From assembly GCF_012641475.1 (NCBI RefSeq), contig NZ_JABAIL010000001.1:1-64000 (forward strand): 64,000 nucleotides of DNA, in the 5' to 3' direction. Position 1 is the stretch's first letter, and each line of letters opens with the position of its first letter. The position numbers and the translations under genes are program-made. The notes under the pieces were generated by a model. The model searched no databases and was not told where the DNA came from. It was given only the letters and a program-made list of their open reading frames with translations. This document shows positions 44,667 to 53,100 of the stretch, in pieces. The stretch comes from Flammeovirga agarivorans (GTDB lineage: Bacteria; Bacteroidota; Bacteroidia; Cytophagales; Flammeovirgaceae).

Positions 44667-46196
44667 TTAGTGGATTACTTTGATTTTTTTAGACAGGAGT
44701 CCACCTGCCTTGATAGTGATTGCATTACTTCTTCCGCTTTCATTTTTATTAGCATCTAAAGCAGTAACAATGTAAGTATATTTTTTCCCTTTTTCGATGG
44801 TTCTATCGATAAAACTATGTTCTTCGTAAGGAGATCTGTCAATAATATCCAGTATAAATTGACCGTCTAGAACTCCAAAACCAAAGTCTTCATACCTATA
44901 GATAACGTATTTTCGGGTGTCAGAATTTTTCTGAGTGTCTTTCCAATAGAGCTTAAATCCTTTATAAAGATCACCTTCAGAATTGTTGATATTTACTTTA
45001 GCAGGAGCTTCCAATTCCATTTTTAAGCTTGAAGGAGGAATAGAATAATATGGATAGTTCCTCTGTAAAGTCTGTACTACATTTTTAGGGTTTTCAAATA
45101 AGAACTTAGCACTGAAAAAAGCACTTCCTTTTACATTCTTGTATTTCTTATTGATGTCTAACTGGGCGCTGATCTCAGAAGGATCTTCCCATTTACTGAC
45201 TTTATATAAAGCATGTCCGATATATAAATTGGTTCCATAAGAGTTATCATTCCACCACTTTACTACTGTTTCATAAGGTGCAGCACCAAGGTTTCGATGC
45301 CAGTATACCTGAGGAATAATATAATCTAACCATCCTTTTCTCATCCATTTGACTACATCTGCATATAAGTCATCATAATTTGTGATTCCTGCTCTTGTCT
45401 GAGATCCTTTTGGGTCTACATTGCTGTTTCTCCAAACGCCAAAAGGACTAATCCCAAATTGTACATCTGGTCGTTCTTTTCTTAACCTATTGGAAAGGTT
45501 TTCAACAAAGTAATCGACATTTTCTCTTCTCCAACTTTCAAGGTCTTGCTTTGTACTATCTCCATACATAGCAAAAGTCTCATGATCGGGAAATTCTTCT
45601 CCCACTTTTTTATATGGATAGAAATAATCATCAAAATGTACCGCATCTAGATCATAATGTCTGGCCACTTCCATAATAGCATTTAAAACATATTCTCTTG
45701 CTTCGGGATGGCCTGGGTTATACATCCACTTACCCCCATATTGTACAAACCAATCTCTATGTTGAAAAAATGGATGGTCGGAAGCTAAAGAAGTAGTATC
45801 ACTATTCATTGTAGCTCTGTAGGGATTGAACCAAGCATGAAAATCTAATTTTCTTTTATGTGCTTCTTCAATCATAAATGTTAATGGATTAAAGAAGGGT
45901 TGAGGACTTTTTCCTTGTTCGCCTGTTAAGTATTTACTCCATGGTTCAAATCCAGAAGGGTAGAAAGTATCTGCGACTGGTCTAACTTGAACGATAACCG
46001 TATTTAATCCTATATCGCTAATCTTATCTAAATATCTGACATAGTCCTCCTTCTGTTCTTGCATTGATGCAGAACTAGAGGCAGGGAAATCAATATTGTT
46101 GACAGTGGCTATCCATACTGCTCTGAATTCTCTTTTTTGAGCATAAGTAGTAGTAATACCTAATAAAAATAGTATTAAAAAATATCTGATTCGCAT
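44667..46196 (-). CDS. Exported family-10-like glycosyl hydrolase (DUF187/GHL10)
   Basis: The 509-residue product has a signal peptide (ITTTYAQ, about residue 19), then the GHL10 domain: REFRAVWIATVNNIDFPAS, VIVQVRPVADTFYPSGFEPW, DFHAWFNPYRA, DAVHFDDYFYPY and IIPQVYWHRNLG, a TIM barrel with conserved acid residues. A fibronectin-III-like module forms the C-terminal 100 residues (FKLYWKDT, RKYVIYRYEDFG). Its relatives act on glycans such as de-N-acetylated or peptidoglycan-derived chains, but the substrate is not shown. It shares an operon with AmpG-like and kinase genes. Confidence 0.88.
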   Translation of the reverse strand: MRIRYFLILFLLGITTTYAQKREFRAVWIATVNNIDFPASSSASMQEQKEDYVRYLDKISDIGLNTVIVQVRPVADTFYPSGFEPWSKYLTGEQGKSPQPFFNPLTFMIEEAHKRKLDFHAWFNPYRATMNSDTTSLASDHPFFQHRDWFVQYGGKWMYNPGHPEAREYVLNAIMEVARHYDLDAVHFDDYFYPYKKVGEEFPDHETFAMYGDSTKQDLESWRRENVDYFVENLSNRLRKERPDVQFGISPFGVWRNSNVDPKGSQTRAGITNYDDLYADVVKWMRKGWLDYIIPQVYWHRNLGAAPYETVVKWWNDNSYGTNLYIGHALYKVSKWEDPSEISAQLDINKKYKNVKGSAFFSAKFLFENPKNVVQTLQRNYPYYSIPPSSLKMELEAPAKVNINNSEGDLYKGFKLYWKDTQKNSDTRKYVIYRYEDFGFGVLDGQFILDIIDRSPYEEHSFIDRTIEKGKKYTYIVTALDANKNESGRSNAITIKAGGLLSKKIKVIH

Positions 46197-46239
46197 AAGG
46201 GAAGGATGTTCTTAGTAATAGTATAGTAAAGGTAAGGAA

Positions 46240-47100
46240 TTATTGTTGATGGTATTCTATTAATCCATCAGTAGGAGAGGCGATAATAGTAGGGGTAGGA
46301 AGTTGGAAAAAGTCGAAGGATTCTTGAAGTATTTCTTTAAAATAGTAAGCAATTGATCCTGTGATACAAACCTGATCGGAAGAAGATTTTACAAATGGGA
46401 GTACATAATATTCTACAAATTGCTTCATCTGTGATTGAAGTAGGATATTTACTGTCTCATCATACTCCTTTACTTCATTGATGAATGGGGCAAAAGAAGC
46501 ACAAAAGGCATTTGGTTTTTCAGTTTTGTATAGGCGTTTTAAAATGTAATCAGTGCTATAATCAAACTCTTCAATAAAAGCATCTACTGTTTGAATAGAT
46601 AATTTATTGGTAAGAAGTAGTTGAAGGAAAGCTAAGCCAATGGTTGCTCCACTACCAAAATCACTAAGTAAATAACCTAAAGAAACAGGACGATTGATAA
46701 TTGCATTGCCATTATAATAACCAGAATTAGCACCTGTACCTAGTATACAGGCAATACCATTGTTTTTATGAAGTAAGCCTCTTGCTGCACCACATAAATC
46801 ATCTTCGACAAATACTTTTTGAGTAGAGAATATCTGACTTAATATTTTGCTTAGAATAGCTTTGTTTTTATCACTGCCACAACCACTACCATAAAAAAAT
46901 ATGGAAAGGTTTTCATTGTCATTAATTAAATGGGATAACTCTTCTGAATCAACTCGTATTGATTTGTAGAGGTCTTCCTCAGTCCAGAAAAAAGGGTTGT
47001 ATCCTGGAGAAGCTAATGAAAACTTTACTGAACCATCCGTTTTATCTATGAGAGTCCAGTCTGTTTTTGTAGATCCGCTATCAGCAATTAGATGTAATAT
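46240..47100 (-). CDS. BadF/BcrA-type N-acetylglucosamine kinase with no standard start codon
   Basis: An unbroken frame on the minus strand encodes about 286 residues of an ASKHA sugar kinase: HLIADSGSTKTDWTLID (phosphate 1), FYGSGCGSDK, EDDLCGAARGLL, CILGTGANSGYYNG (phosphate 2), GYLLSDFGSGATIG and ITGSIAYYFKE. The family usually begins M-x-LIADSGSTKTDW. Here the codon at that place is ATA (47098-47100), and no ATG, GTG or TTG occurs in this frame until an internal Met 62 residues from the end. Translation could start at ATA, or be coupled to the upstream gene, whose stop lies 17 bases before. A substitution or sequencing error of ATG to ATA is another reading. Its place beside AmpG-like and glycosidase genes supports amino-sugar salvage. 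Confidence 0.8.
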   Translation of the reverse strand: MLHLIADSGSTKTDWTLIDKTDGSVKFSLASPGYNPFFWTEEDLYKSIRVDSEELSHLINDNENLSIFFYGSGCGSDKNKAILSKILSQIFSTQKVFVEDDLCGAARGLLHKNNGIACILGTGANSGYYNGNAIINRPVSLGYLLSDFGSGATIGLAFLQLLLTNKLSIQTVDAFIEEFDYSTDYILKRLYKTEKPNAFCASFAPFINEVKEYDETVNILLQSQMKQFVEYYVLPFVKSSSDQVCITGSIAYYFKEILQESFDFFQLPTPTIIASPTDGLIEYHQQ

Positions 47101-47117
47101 GTCAGTATTATTTTTGA

Positions 47118-48023
47118 TTAATCTTTTTGTTGTGTCTTGTTGAACAACATAATATCAGTTCCGCTTCTTTGAAGTGCAAAGACTACAAAAACAATTAATG
47201 CAATCACTAAAACAATACTTGTTACAGAAATTAATTTGTATAGATCAGTATTGGCTTGTGTCTGCAGTTCTTTTTCTTTGTACTGTAATTGTTGCTTTTG
47301 AAGTTCTTTTTGTTGAGCTAACTGTAATTGTAAATCTTTATCATTGGCTTGTAAACGAGCAGCATTCAATTCAGTTCTTGTTGAGGTTAAATCTTTCATT
47401 AAGTCCGCATATAAAGCTTTTTGATTTCTCAAGGCTTCTTGAACTGATTGTTCTGATTGCTCAGCAGATTTTTGGTCTTTTATAGCTTGTAGATATTTGG
47501 CTTGAGAACGTTCTAGTTGCTCTTGAATATCTTTAAGTTGTTCTTGAGTAGTTTTTATTAATTCGTTTTGCTCTTTAGCTCTTTGCGTCATGTCTTGAAT
47601 GACACGATTGTTTTCATCAATATTTCTTTGCATTCTATACTTATCATCTTTCAATTCTGAAAGGTGACTTTCTAGCGATCGAATAGAACCTTGTTTCATA
47701 TCAAGTTTCTGATCATGCGTAGTAAGCTGAGCTTCTTTCTCATTTAACCTTTTTTCCAATCTTAAGTTATCATCTTTAAGGTCTTGGATTCGGTCTGCTT
47801 GATGTTTTATTTTCGACAAGTATGATCCACTCTCTGCCTCGATCTGTGCATTCTTCTTCTCCAGTTCATTAATACGCATACGTTGTTGTTTAGTACCGTC
47901 GGAACCTGACATAGCAGCATAAGCAGCAATAGTTCCACAGATCACTAAACCAATAATCCCCATACGTATCCAGCTTTTTTGCTGCATCAGTTCTTCTTTA
48001 AAATCGGTAGAGTTATTTCTCAT
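47118..48023 (-). CDS. Membrane-anchored coiled-coil protein
   Basis: The 301-residue product (ATG at 48023, MRNNSTDFKEELMQQKSW) has a TM helix at about residues 22-38 (MGIIGLVICGTIAAYAAM), a long coiled coil (about 50-255, full of Leu/Gln/Lys/Glu heptads such as NLRLEKRLNEKEAQLTTHDQ) and a second TM helix near the C-terminus (about 262-285, SVTSIVLVIALIVFVVFA). This would loop a rod outside or inside the membrane. No family is recognised. It overlaps closely with the kinase gene, whose first codon is 17 bp past its stop. Confidence 0.65.
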   Translation of the reverse strand: MRNNSTDFKEELMQQKSWIRMGIIGLVICGTIAAYAAMSGSDGTKQQRMRINELEKKNAQIEAESGSYLSKIKHQADRIQDLKDDNLRLEKRLNEKEAQLTTHDQKLDMKQGSIRSLESHLSELKDDKYRMQRNIDENNRVIQDMTQRAKEQNELIKTTQEQLKDIQEQLERSQAKYLQAIKDQKSAEQSEQSVQEALRNQKALYADLMKDLTSTRTELNAARLQANDKDLQLQLAQQKELQKQQLQYKEKELQTQANTDLYKLISVTSIVLVIALIVFVVFALQRSGTDIMLFNKTQQKD

Positions 48024-48516
48024 TTGGTCTAAGCAAAGATAAAAAATGTGTAGTGAGGTCTTTTGTTCCAAATACAACGGAATAATGATGCATAGATATT
48101 GGTGAACAAAAGTACTTGGTTACACTACATTCTAAATACAAAGGTAAGAAATACTTTAAAATATGAAGTATCGCACTTATTGTACCTTAAACTCGAATTT
48201 TATTACCTAAAATTAAAAATAAAAGTTAATACCTGCTTCATAATAAGACATTTTTTTACTTCGGATAATGATATGTCACCTTGTAAAAATGAAAAAATAG
48301 AGCTGTTATAGCATGTTATATTAGAATAATTATATTTTTTGTTGTTAAAATTAAAAACATTTATTTGTAAATAAACGTTTATGGATTTTTTTATTACGGA
48401 TGAATGGTATACATTTGCAATCACATTTTTGAGAAATAAAAATACTCAATCTAACTTGCTGATAATCAGCGCAAGTGTCAAACGGACACTTGATTGTATC
48501 ACGAAATAAACTTTTA
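48024..48516 (+). other. 493-bp gap with promoter-like box and inverted repeat
   Basis: No gene is supported. TACATTTG at 48410-48417 matches the -7 element TAnnTTTG for the glucosaminidase gene, though no good TTG lies at the right distance. Further on, CAAGTGTC (48472-48479) and GACACTTG (48485-48492) form a perfect 8-bp inverted repeat in the 5' leader, which could be an operator or hairpin. The rest is A/T-rich. Confidence 0.45.
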
Positions 48517-49161
48517 ATGAGAAAGTTTTTACTAGTTATTTCCATTTTCATTTTATCATTGGAAAACATTGGATTTGCAGTTGCATCTACAAATAATTCA
48601 ATTATAAGTGTAAAAGATACAGAAACGATTAAAAGAGAAGATTACATTAGAACTCTTTATAAAGCTTTTGATCCAATTTGTAGAAAATATGGAATTAATA
48701 CTAAGGTAGCGATCTCTCAGGCTATTGCTGAGCAGGGTTGGAAATTAAGAGAAGACTATAGAATTTTCAACATTGCATCGACAAGTCCAACTAAGAGTAA
48801 ATTAGTATATGATATCGGAGAACAAAGATATCGTCGTTACAGAATTTATTCATCATTGGAACAGGCTGTAGAAGACTACTGTAAAGTGCTGTCGAGTTAT
48901 TATACATACCGTGAAAATGGATTATTTGACACATTTGATCCAAACTTACAGATGGAAGCGATTGCAAAAGGCGGATATGCCACCGATCCACATTACCTTA
49001 AATTGGTAACTTCTGTAATGGACAAATATGTTGCTCCAATTGTAGATAACATTCGTGAAGAAGAAGCTTTGGCTAGAAGATCGGAAGAACTTCAATCAGT
49101 AGCTTCAGTAAGTAGCGTCGAAGCACAACATATCAGATTCTGTTTACCATCGAGTTACTAG
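48517..49161 (+). CDS. Exported glucosaminidase-domain (GH73-like) protein
   Basis: The 214-residue product (ATG at 48517) has a signal peptide (MRKFLLVISIFILSLENIGF then AVA) and one glucosaminidase domain: TKVAISQAIAEQGWKL with the expected catalytic Glu, FNIAS, YRIYSSLEQAVEDYCKVL and KGGYATDPHYLKLVTSVM. GH73 enzymes cut the beta-1,4 link of N-acetylglucosamine in peptidoglycan. The domain is short, without LysM repeats or other binding parts. It is monocistronic. The sugar kinase cluster next to it might use released amino sugars. Confidence 0.88.
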   Translation: MRKFLLVISIFILSLENIGFAVASTNNSIISVKDTETIKREDYIRTLYKAFDPICRKYGINTKVAISQAIAEQGWKLREDYRIFNIASTSPTKSKLVYDIGEQRYRRYRIYSSLEQAVEDYCKVLSSYYTYRENGLFDTFDPNLQMEAIAKGGYATDPHYLKLVTSVMDKYVAPIVDNIREEEALARRSEELQSVASVSSVEAQHIRFCLPSSY

Positions 49162-49206
49162 AAACTGATTTACATATTGACTTTATTAAGGAATATCCTA
49201 TATGAG

Positions 49207-49236
49207 AAGACCCCGCAATTGCGGGGTCTTTTATTA
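49207..49236 (+). terminator. Terminator of the glucosaminidase gene
   Basis: AAGACCCCGC and its exact complement GCGGGGTCTT meet over a short AATT (49207-49230), then TTATTA. It is very stable and may act in both directions. Confidence 0.85.
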
Positions 49237-49297
49237 TTTAAAGGGTACGAATTAATTCTAATGATAAGAATGTGTTACATTTTGATGTCATTGTCAT

Positions 49298-49633
49298 CTA
49301 TGGCTTCACCATTCTTCTGATTTGCCCATCCATGGCTCTATAACCACTTCGGCCTAGATCTCTTACCACCTCACCTTGCATGATTAGCTCATCCCAGATG
49401 TTAGCTTCAACGACTTCATAAAAACGTTCTTCTTCTTCTTCGTCTGAAAAGGTATACATTTCTTTTAAACCTCTTCGTTTAATCTCGTTTTGAATAAGAA
49501 TCTCTTTCATGGATTGAATCATCTGAGCACAAACACCTAATTCGAAATCTGAATTGGCGTGGATGTTTACTTTGAAATTGTAGTCATTTCCTTGAGCAGT
49601 AGCAGTGACTCGGGGTTTTACAAAATGTTTCAT
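49298..49633 (-). CDS. Second gene of a coupled pair, unknown function
   Basis: The 111-residue product (ATG at 49633, MKHFVKPRVTATAQGNDYNF) has an acidic patch (SDEEEEERF) and amphipathic helices. The start codon overlaps the stop of the upstream gene by ATGA, a sign of translational coupling, which is why I reject the longer frame beginning at 49762. No domain is recognised. Together with its partner it resembles the size and coupling of toxin-antitoxin or phage-derived pairs, without proof. Confidence 0.6.
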   Translation of the reverse strand: MKHFVKPRVTATAQGNDYNFKVNIHANSDFELGVCAQMIQSMKEILIQNEIKRRGLKEMYTFSDEEEEERFYEVVEANIWDELIMQGEVVRDLGRSGYRAMDGQIRRMVKP

Positions 49634-49869
49634 GAGGCTCTGTTTACGTAGTTTTTTGATTTTTTCCGAGAACGATAAACAGTAATGAGACGGTTGTTCT
49701 CGAAGATAAAGATGTACGATTTGTACTTTCTTTTGTCCCGTTTGCAATGTGAACCATAGCATTCCGATTTATACGCTTGGTACACAATGTTTAGATAATC
49801 TTTCTTTCTCCAATGTCTACAACGTTTGTTCATAGCATTGAAAGCGTGGTCTGTGATTTCAATAAACAT
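49630..49869 (-). CDS. First gene of a coupled pair, small basic protein
   Basis: The 79-residue product begins MFIEITDHAFNAMNKRCRHW and has KSYIFIFENNRLITVYRSRKK near its end. Its pattern, an ITDHA start, a short helical middle and a strand-rich end closing in a basic tail, recalls small proteins with a RelE- or BrnT-like form, but I do not see the full signature. It is basic, which is common among toxins of such pairs. It ends in the ATGA overlap with the next gene and is probably the first cistron. ATG at 49869 is used. Confidence 0.55.
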   Translation of the reverse strand: MFIEITDHAFNAMNKRCRHWRKKDYLNIVYQAYKSECYGSHCKRDKRKYKSYIFIFENNRLITVYRSRKKSKNYVNRAS

Positions 49870-50174
49870 ATAAGGCTTGCGTTAAAAAAAAACGCACAGT
49901 CTCCCGTCTAGAGCTTGCACGTCCGAATCAAAATAAATTTGTACATATAAAGTGCACAGCACCTATTTATAATTTACAAAAAATTAGCAAGAAATCCAAT
50001 TTTTAGCTTACTCGCTGTTTAAATATGAGTCAATCGCACTTATGGATAGATTTTGTATTAAAATTTTGATCAAAAATTAATCATGTATCTTATTGATTTA
50101 TAGAAATAGTTTACTAAATTGATATTCTGTGCTTGTAAAATTATTACTACCTTTGGATTGAAAAATTTAGTAAT
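49870..50174. other. 305-bp divergent gap, no gene found
   Basis: The gap between the small gene pair and the DUF5522 gene contains GCGTTTTTTTTTAACGC (minus-strand reading, near 49878-49895) and GTGCTGTGCAC, short inverted repeats of unknown role. The plus-strand half has the promoter-like box described at 50148. No reading frame above 40 codons is credible. Confidence 0.4.
50148..50155 (+). promoter_or_regulatory. Promoter -7 box before the DUF5522 gene
   Basis: TACCTTTG fits the TAnnTTTG element and lies 20 bases before the ATG at 50175. The -33 TTG is not clear; TTCTG at about 50125-50129 stands at N18. The same box is used by the tRNA-Glu array. Confidence 0.4.
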
Positions 50175-50339
50175 ATGAGCGATAAACCACTAAAGGAAGG
50201 TGAAGATTATTACATTGAAAATGGATTATATGTCTTCACTAAAGCGTACCATATTAAAAGAGGGTACTGTTGTAAAAATCAATGTAAACATTGTCCTTGG
50301 GGGTTCAAAAAGAACAAAGTAAGGAAGTCAGTATTCTAA
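50175..50339 (+). CDS. DUF5522 family small protein
   Basis: A 54-residue protein begins MSDKPLKEGEDYYIENGLYV and goes on to FTKAYHIKRGYCCKNQCKHC then PWGF. EDYY, VFT, YH.KRG, CC...C..CPW form the DUF5522 signature, with four cysteines (32, 33, 37, 40) that look like a metal or Fe-S site. Function is unknown in the family. It has its own promoter box and terminator and is well within the expected length. Confidence 0.88.
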   Translation: MSDKPLKEGEDYYIENGLYVFTKAYHIKRGYCCKNQCKHCPWGFKKNKVRKSVF

Positions 50340-50358
50340 AAAAGGTATACAATAAATA

Positions 50359-50402
50359 AAAAAGATAGATCTAACTCAAGAGTAGGTCTATCTTTTTTTT
50401 TG
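50359..50402 (+). terminator. Terminator of the DUF5522 gene
   Basis: AAAGATAGATCTA and TAGGTCTATCTTT (arms with one U-G pair) are followed by a run of nine T. Confidence 0.8.
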
Positions 50403-50553
50403 TAGATAAACATTATTTCTTATTGTAAAGTAGACTCAATGCTTAATAGATGTTTCTAATTTCAATAGAATTTAGACTTCTTATTTTTTATTCCGTAATT
50501 GATAGTATGACACATTTAAATACATATCACTCACCTATGGTGTACTTGATCTC

Positions 50554-50640
50554 GGCATAGTCCGACAGGTACAACTTTATCTATGCCAAATTTTTGTTTA
50601 GGTACAATCATGTATCTGTCGGTTTTTCGTACCCTTTTTT
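50554..50640 (+). promoter_or_regulatory. Candidate structured leader upstream of rsgA
   Basis: GGCATAG (50554-50560) pairs with CTATGCC (50581-50587). Inside that loop CCGACAGGTAC (50562-50572) can pair with GTATCTGTCGG (50612-50622), 11 bp with one G-U, followed by TTTTT. A third hairpin AGGTAC/GTATCT (50600-50605 and 50612-50617) competes. The set allows a pseudoknot or two exclusive folds, with the 11-bp stem placed like a terminator. It ends about 30 bp before rsgA. No known riboswitch class is recognised. It may be a cis-acting RNA or the footprint of a small mobile repeat. Confidence 0.45.
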
Positions 50641-50670
50641 TGAAAAACACAACGATAAAAAAACAAAACA

Positions 50671-51735
50671 TTGGAATCAAAAATCACAAATGCCTCATTA
50701 GGCTATAATTCAAATATTCAGAATAATTTAGGTCCTCTATTTCAAGGTGAAATTGCTAGAGTAGTTTCAGAACATAAAGAAAGATACATTGTTAGAAATG
50801 AATCTGGTGTATATGAAGCTGAAATAACAGGACAACTACGCTTCACTGCAGAAGAAAGGTCTGATTATCCCATCGTTGGAGACTGGGTAAGTATCACAGA
50901 ATACGATGAAGGGAAAGCCTTAATTCATCAAGTAGTTTATCGCGATCAAGTCCTAAAACGTCAGGCAGTAGGTAAATCAGGAGAAGCACAATATATTGCT
51001 TCAAATATAGACGTTGCCTTTATTGTAGAGGGAGTCAATAGAGATTTTAATATCAACAGATTAGAGCGTTACATGACACTGTGTTATGACGCTAATATTC
51101 AGCCTGTTTTTATCCTGAATAAAGTCGATTTAGTTTCTGATCTAGAATTAGAAGAAATTAAGTTGGAAGTTGAAAACAGATTGATTGGTGTTGAAATGCT
51201 TTGCACTTCAGTTGATCAGCAAATTGGAATTGAACAACTGACTGCTCTAATTCAAGAAGGGAAAACATACTGTTTTCTGGGTTCTTCTGGTGTGGGAAAA
51301 TCTTCTTTGATCAATATTTTATTGAAAGATGAAATGATGACCACAGGAAGAATTGGAGAAAGGAATGATAGAGGTAAACATACTACAACTTATCGTTCAT
51401 TGTTTTTAATGCCTTCTGGAGGAATTCTAATCGATAATCCAGGCGTAAGAGAAGTAGGTATGGTAGATAGTCAGCATGGACTGGAACATACATTTCCATT
51501 AATTCAAGAAAAAGCTTCTCAATGTAGGTTCTCAGATTGTACACATGAACATGAAAAGGGATGTGCAGTGATTGAAGCAGTCAACTCAGGCGAAATCCCA
51601 GAGGATGCATATCATAATTACATGAAGCTCCAGAAAGAACAAGAACACTATGAGAGTTCAGAGTTGGAGAAACGTCGTAAAGGAAAAGCATTAGCCAGAA
51701 TGGTAAAAGATGCCAAACGTATAAAGAATCGATAA
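50671..51735 (+). CDS. rsgA: Ribosome small-subunit-dependent GTPase A
   Basis: The 354-residue circularly permuted GTPase has an OB-fold N-domain, then G4 NKVD (150-153) before G1 GSSGVGKS (204-211) and G3 DNPG (255-258), and a C-terminal zinc motif with Cys285, Cys290, His292 and Cys298. RsgA checks late 30S maturation. The start is TTG at 50671 (MESKITNASLG); no ATG is in frame until far inside the OB domain. It is monocistronic behind the structured region at 50554-50640. Confidence 0.95.
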   Translation: MESKITNASLGYNSNIQNNLGPLFQGEIARVVSEHKERYIVRNESGVYEAEITGQLRFTAEERSDYPIVGDWVSITEYDEGKALIHQVVYRDQVLKRQAVGKSGEAQYIASNIDVAFIVEGVNRDFNINRLERYMTLCYDANIQPVFILNKVDLVSDLELEEIKLEVENRLIGVEMLCTSVDQQIGIEQLTALIQEGKTYCFLGSSGVGKSSLINILLKDEMMTTGRIGERNDRGKHTTTYRSLFLMPSGGILIDNPGVREVGMVDSQHGLEHTFPLIQEKASQCRFSDCTHEHEKGCAVIEAVNSGEIPEDAYHNYMKLQKEQEHYESSELEKRRKGKALARMVKDAKRIKNR

Positions 51736-51740
51736 AAAAT

Positions 51741-51770
51741 AAGGCAGCACTTCTAAAAGTGCTGCCTTTT
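51741..51770. terminator. Bidirectional terminator between rsgA and purM
   Basis: AAGGCAGCACTT and its exact complement AAGTGCTGCCTT (51741-51752 and 51757-51768) close a 4-base loop; T-rich flanks on both strands serve the convergent genes. Confidence 0.88.
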
Positions 51771-51795
51771 CTATATGCAATAAGTCAAAAAAGAC

Positions 51796-52962
51796 TTAGT
51801 ATGAAAACGTACCAAATTGAGAATGGATATCTAATGATTTACCTGACTCTTTCGCTTCAACACGACCAATGATTTTCGCGTCTACATTGAAAGATTTGGC
51901 AATGTCAATAATAGTTTGAGCATGTTGCTCATCGATATAAATTTCCATTCTATGTCCCATGTTGAATACTTTGTACATTTCTTTCCAGTCAGTACCACTA
52001 TTCTTATGGATCATCTCGAATAACGGAGGAACATCAAATAAGTTATCTTTTACAACATGAACATTGTCCACAAAGTGTAATACTTTTGTTTGAGCACCAC
52101 CACTACAGTGTACCATACCATCAACTTCTGAACGTAACTCATCCAATACCTTTTTGATAATTGGAGCATATGTTCTAGTTGGAGAAAGTACTAATTTTCC
52201 AGCATCTAAAGTTAAATCAGCAATTGCATCGGTTAACTTTTGAGTTCCAGAATAAACGAGATCATTAGGAACTTGAGGATCGAAACTTTCAGGATACTTT
52301 TCTGCTAAATACTTAGCGAATACATCATGACGAGCAGATGTAAGTCCATTAGAACCCATACCACCATTGTACTCAGATTCATAAGTAGCTTGTCCGTAAG
52401 AAGCTAAACCTACAATTACGTTACCTGCTTTGATATTGCTATTGTCGATCACTTCGTCTCTACGCATACGAGTAGTTACAGTAGAATCTACAATCACAGT
52501 TCTTACTAAGTCACCTACGTCGGCTGTTTCACCACCTGTAGAATGAATGTCAAAACCGTTATCTCTTAGCATCTGTAATACTTCTTCAGTACCATTGATA
52601 AGCTCAGAAATAACTTCACCAGGAATTAGATTTTTATTACGACCAATTGTTGAAGAAAGCAATGTACTACCAACGGCACCAACACACAATAAGTCGTCAG
52701 TGTTCATGATAATAGCATCTTGGGCAATGCCTTTCCAAACAGACATATCACCTGTTTCTCTCCAATATAGGTATGCTAATGATGATTTAGTACCCGCGCC
52801 GTCAGCGTGCATAATAGCACAGTAGTCTTCGTCTCCTGTTAAAATATCAGGAACAATTTTACAAAATGCTTTAGGAAATAAGCCTTTGTCCAAACGCTTA
52901 ATTGCATTGTGGATATCTTCTTTTGAGGCGGAAACTCCGCGCTGTGCGTATCGCTCTTGCAT
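51796..52962 (-). CDS. purM: Phosphoribosylformylglycinamidine cyclo-ligase (AIR synthetase)
   Basis: The 388-residue ATP-grasp-unrelated PurM fold has RYAQRGVSASKEDI at the N-terminus, HADGAGTKSSLA (substrate and phosphate loop), MNTDDLLCVGA, STGGETADVGD and MVHCSGGAQTK. It closes the imidazole ring in purine synthesis. ATG at 52962 is chosen since MQERYAQRGVSAS is the family start. It is monocistronic; other pur genes are not nearby. Confidence 0.95.
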   Translation of the reverse strand: MQERYAQRGVSASKEDIHNAIKRLDKGLFPKAFCKIVPDILTGDEDYCAIMHADGAGTKSSLAYLYWRETGDMSVWKGIAQDAIIMNTDDLLCVGAVGSTLLSSTIGRNKNLIPGEVISELINGTEEVLQMLRDNGFDIHSTGGETADVGDLVRTVIVDSTVTTRMRRDEVIDNSNIKAGNVIVGLASYGQATYESEYNGGMGSNGLTSARHDVFAKYLAEKYPESFDPQVPNDLVYSGTQKLTDAIADLTLDAGKLVLSPTRTYAPIIKKVLDELRSEVDGMVHCSGGAQTKVLHFVDNVHVVKDNLFDVPPLFEMIHKNSGTDWKEMYKVFNMGHRMEIYIDEQHAQTIIDIAKSFNVDAKIIGRVEAKESGKSLDIHSQFGTFSY

Positions 52963-53100
52963 GAGATTCGATATGATTGGAAAAAAATGAAAAGCCCATG
53001 GGGATTTCAATCTCCATGGACTGATGCTGCAAAAATAGATTATTTATACAGATTATTAAACATTTATAATGTGAAATTCTTATAACTCATCATGTTAGGC

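Noticed and set aside
47100-47135. A -1 frameshift at CAACAAAAAG that would fuse the coiled-coil protein to the kinase
   Set aside because: The slippery run is short and lacks a clear stimulator, and the fusion of a membrane tail to a cytosolic kinase is not sensible. Coupled reinitiation or an ATA start is simpler.
48099-48424. Two overlapping reading frames of about 70 codons in the gap before the glucosaminidase gene
   Set aside because: They are A/T-rich with Ile/Lys/Tyr/Asn runs typical of non-coding sequence, have no ribosome site and overlap the promoter region.
49878-49895. GCGTTTTTTTTTAACGC hairpin as a terminator of the small gene pair
   Set aside because: It lies upstream of the pair on the minus strand, not after it, and its stem is just 5 bp.
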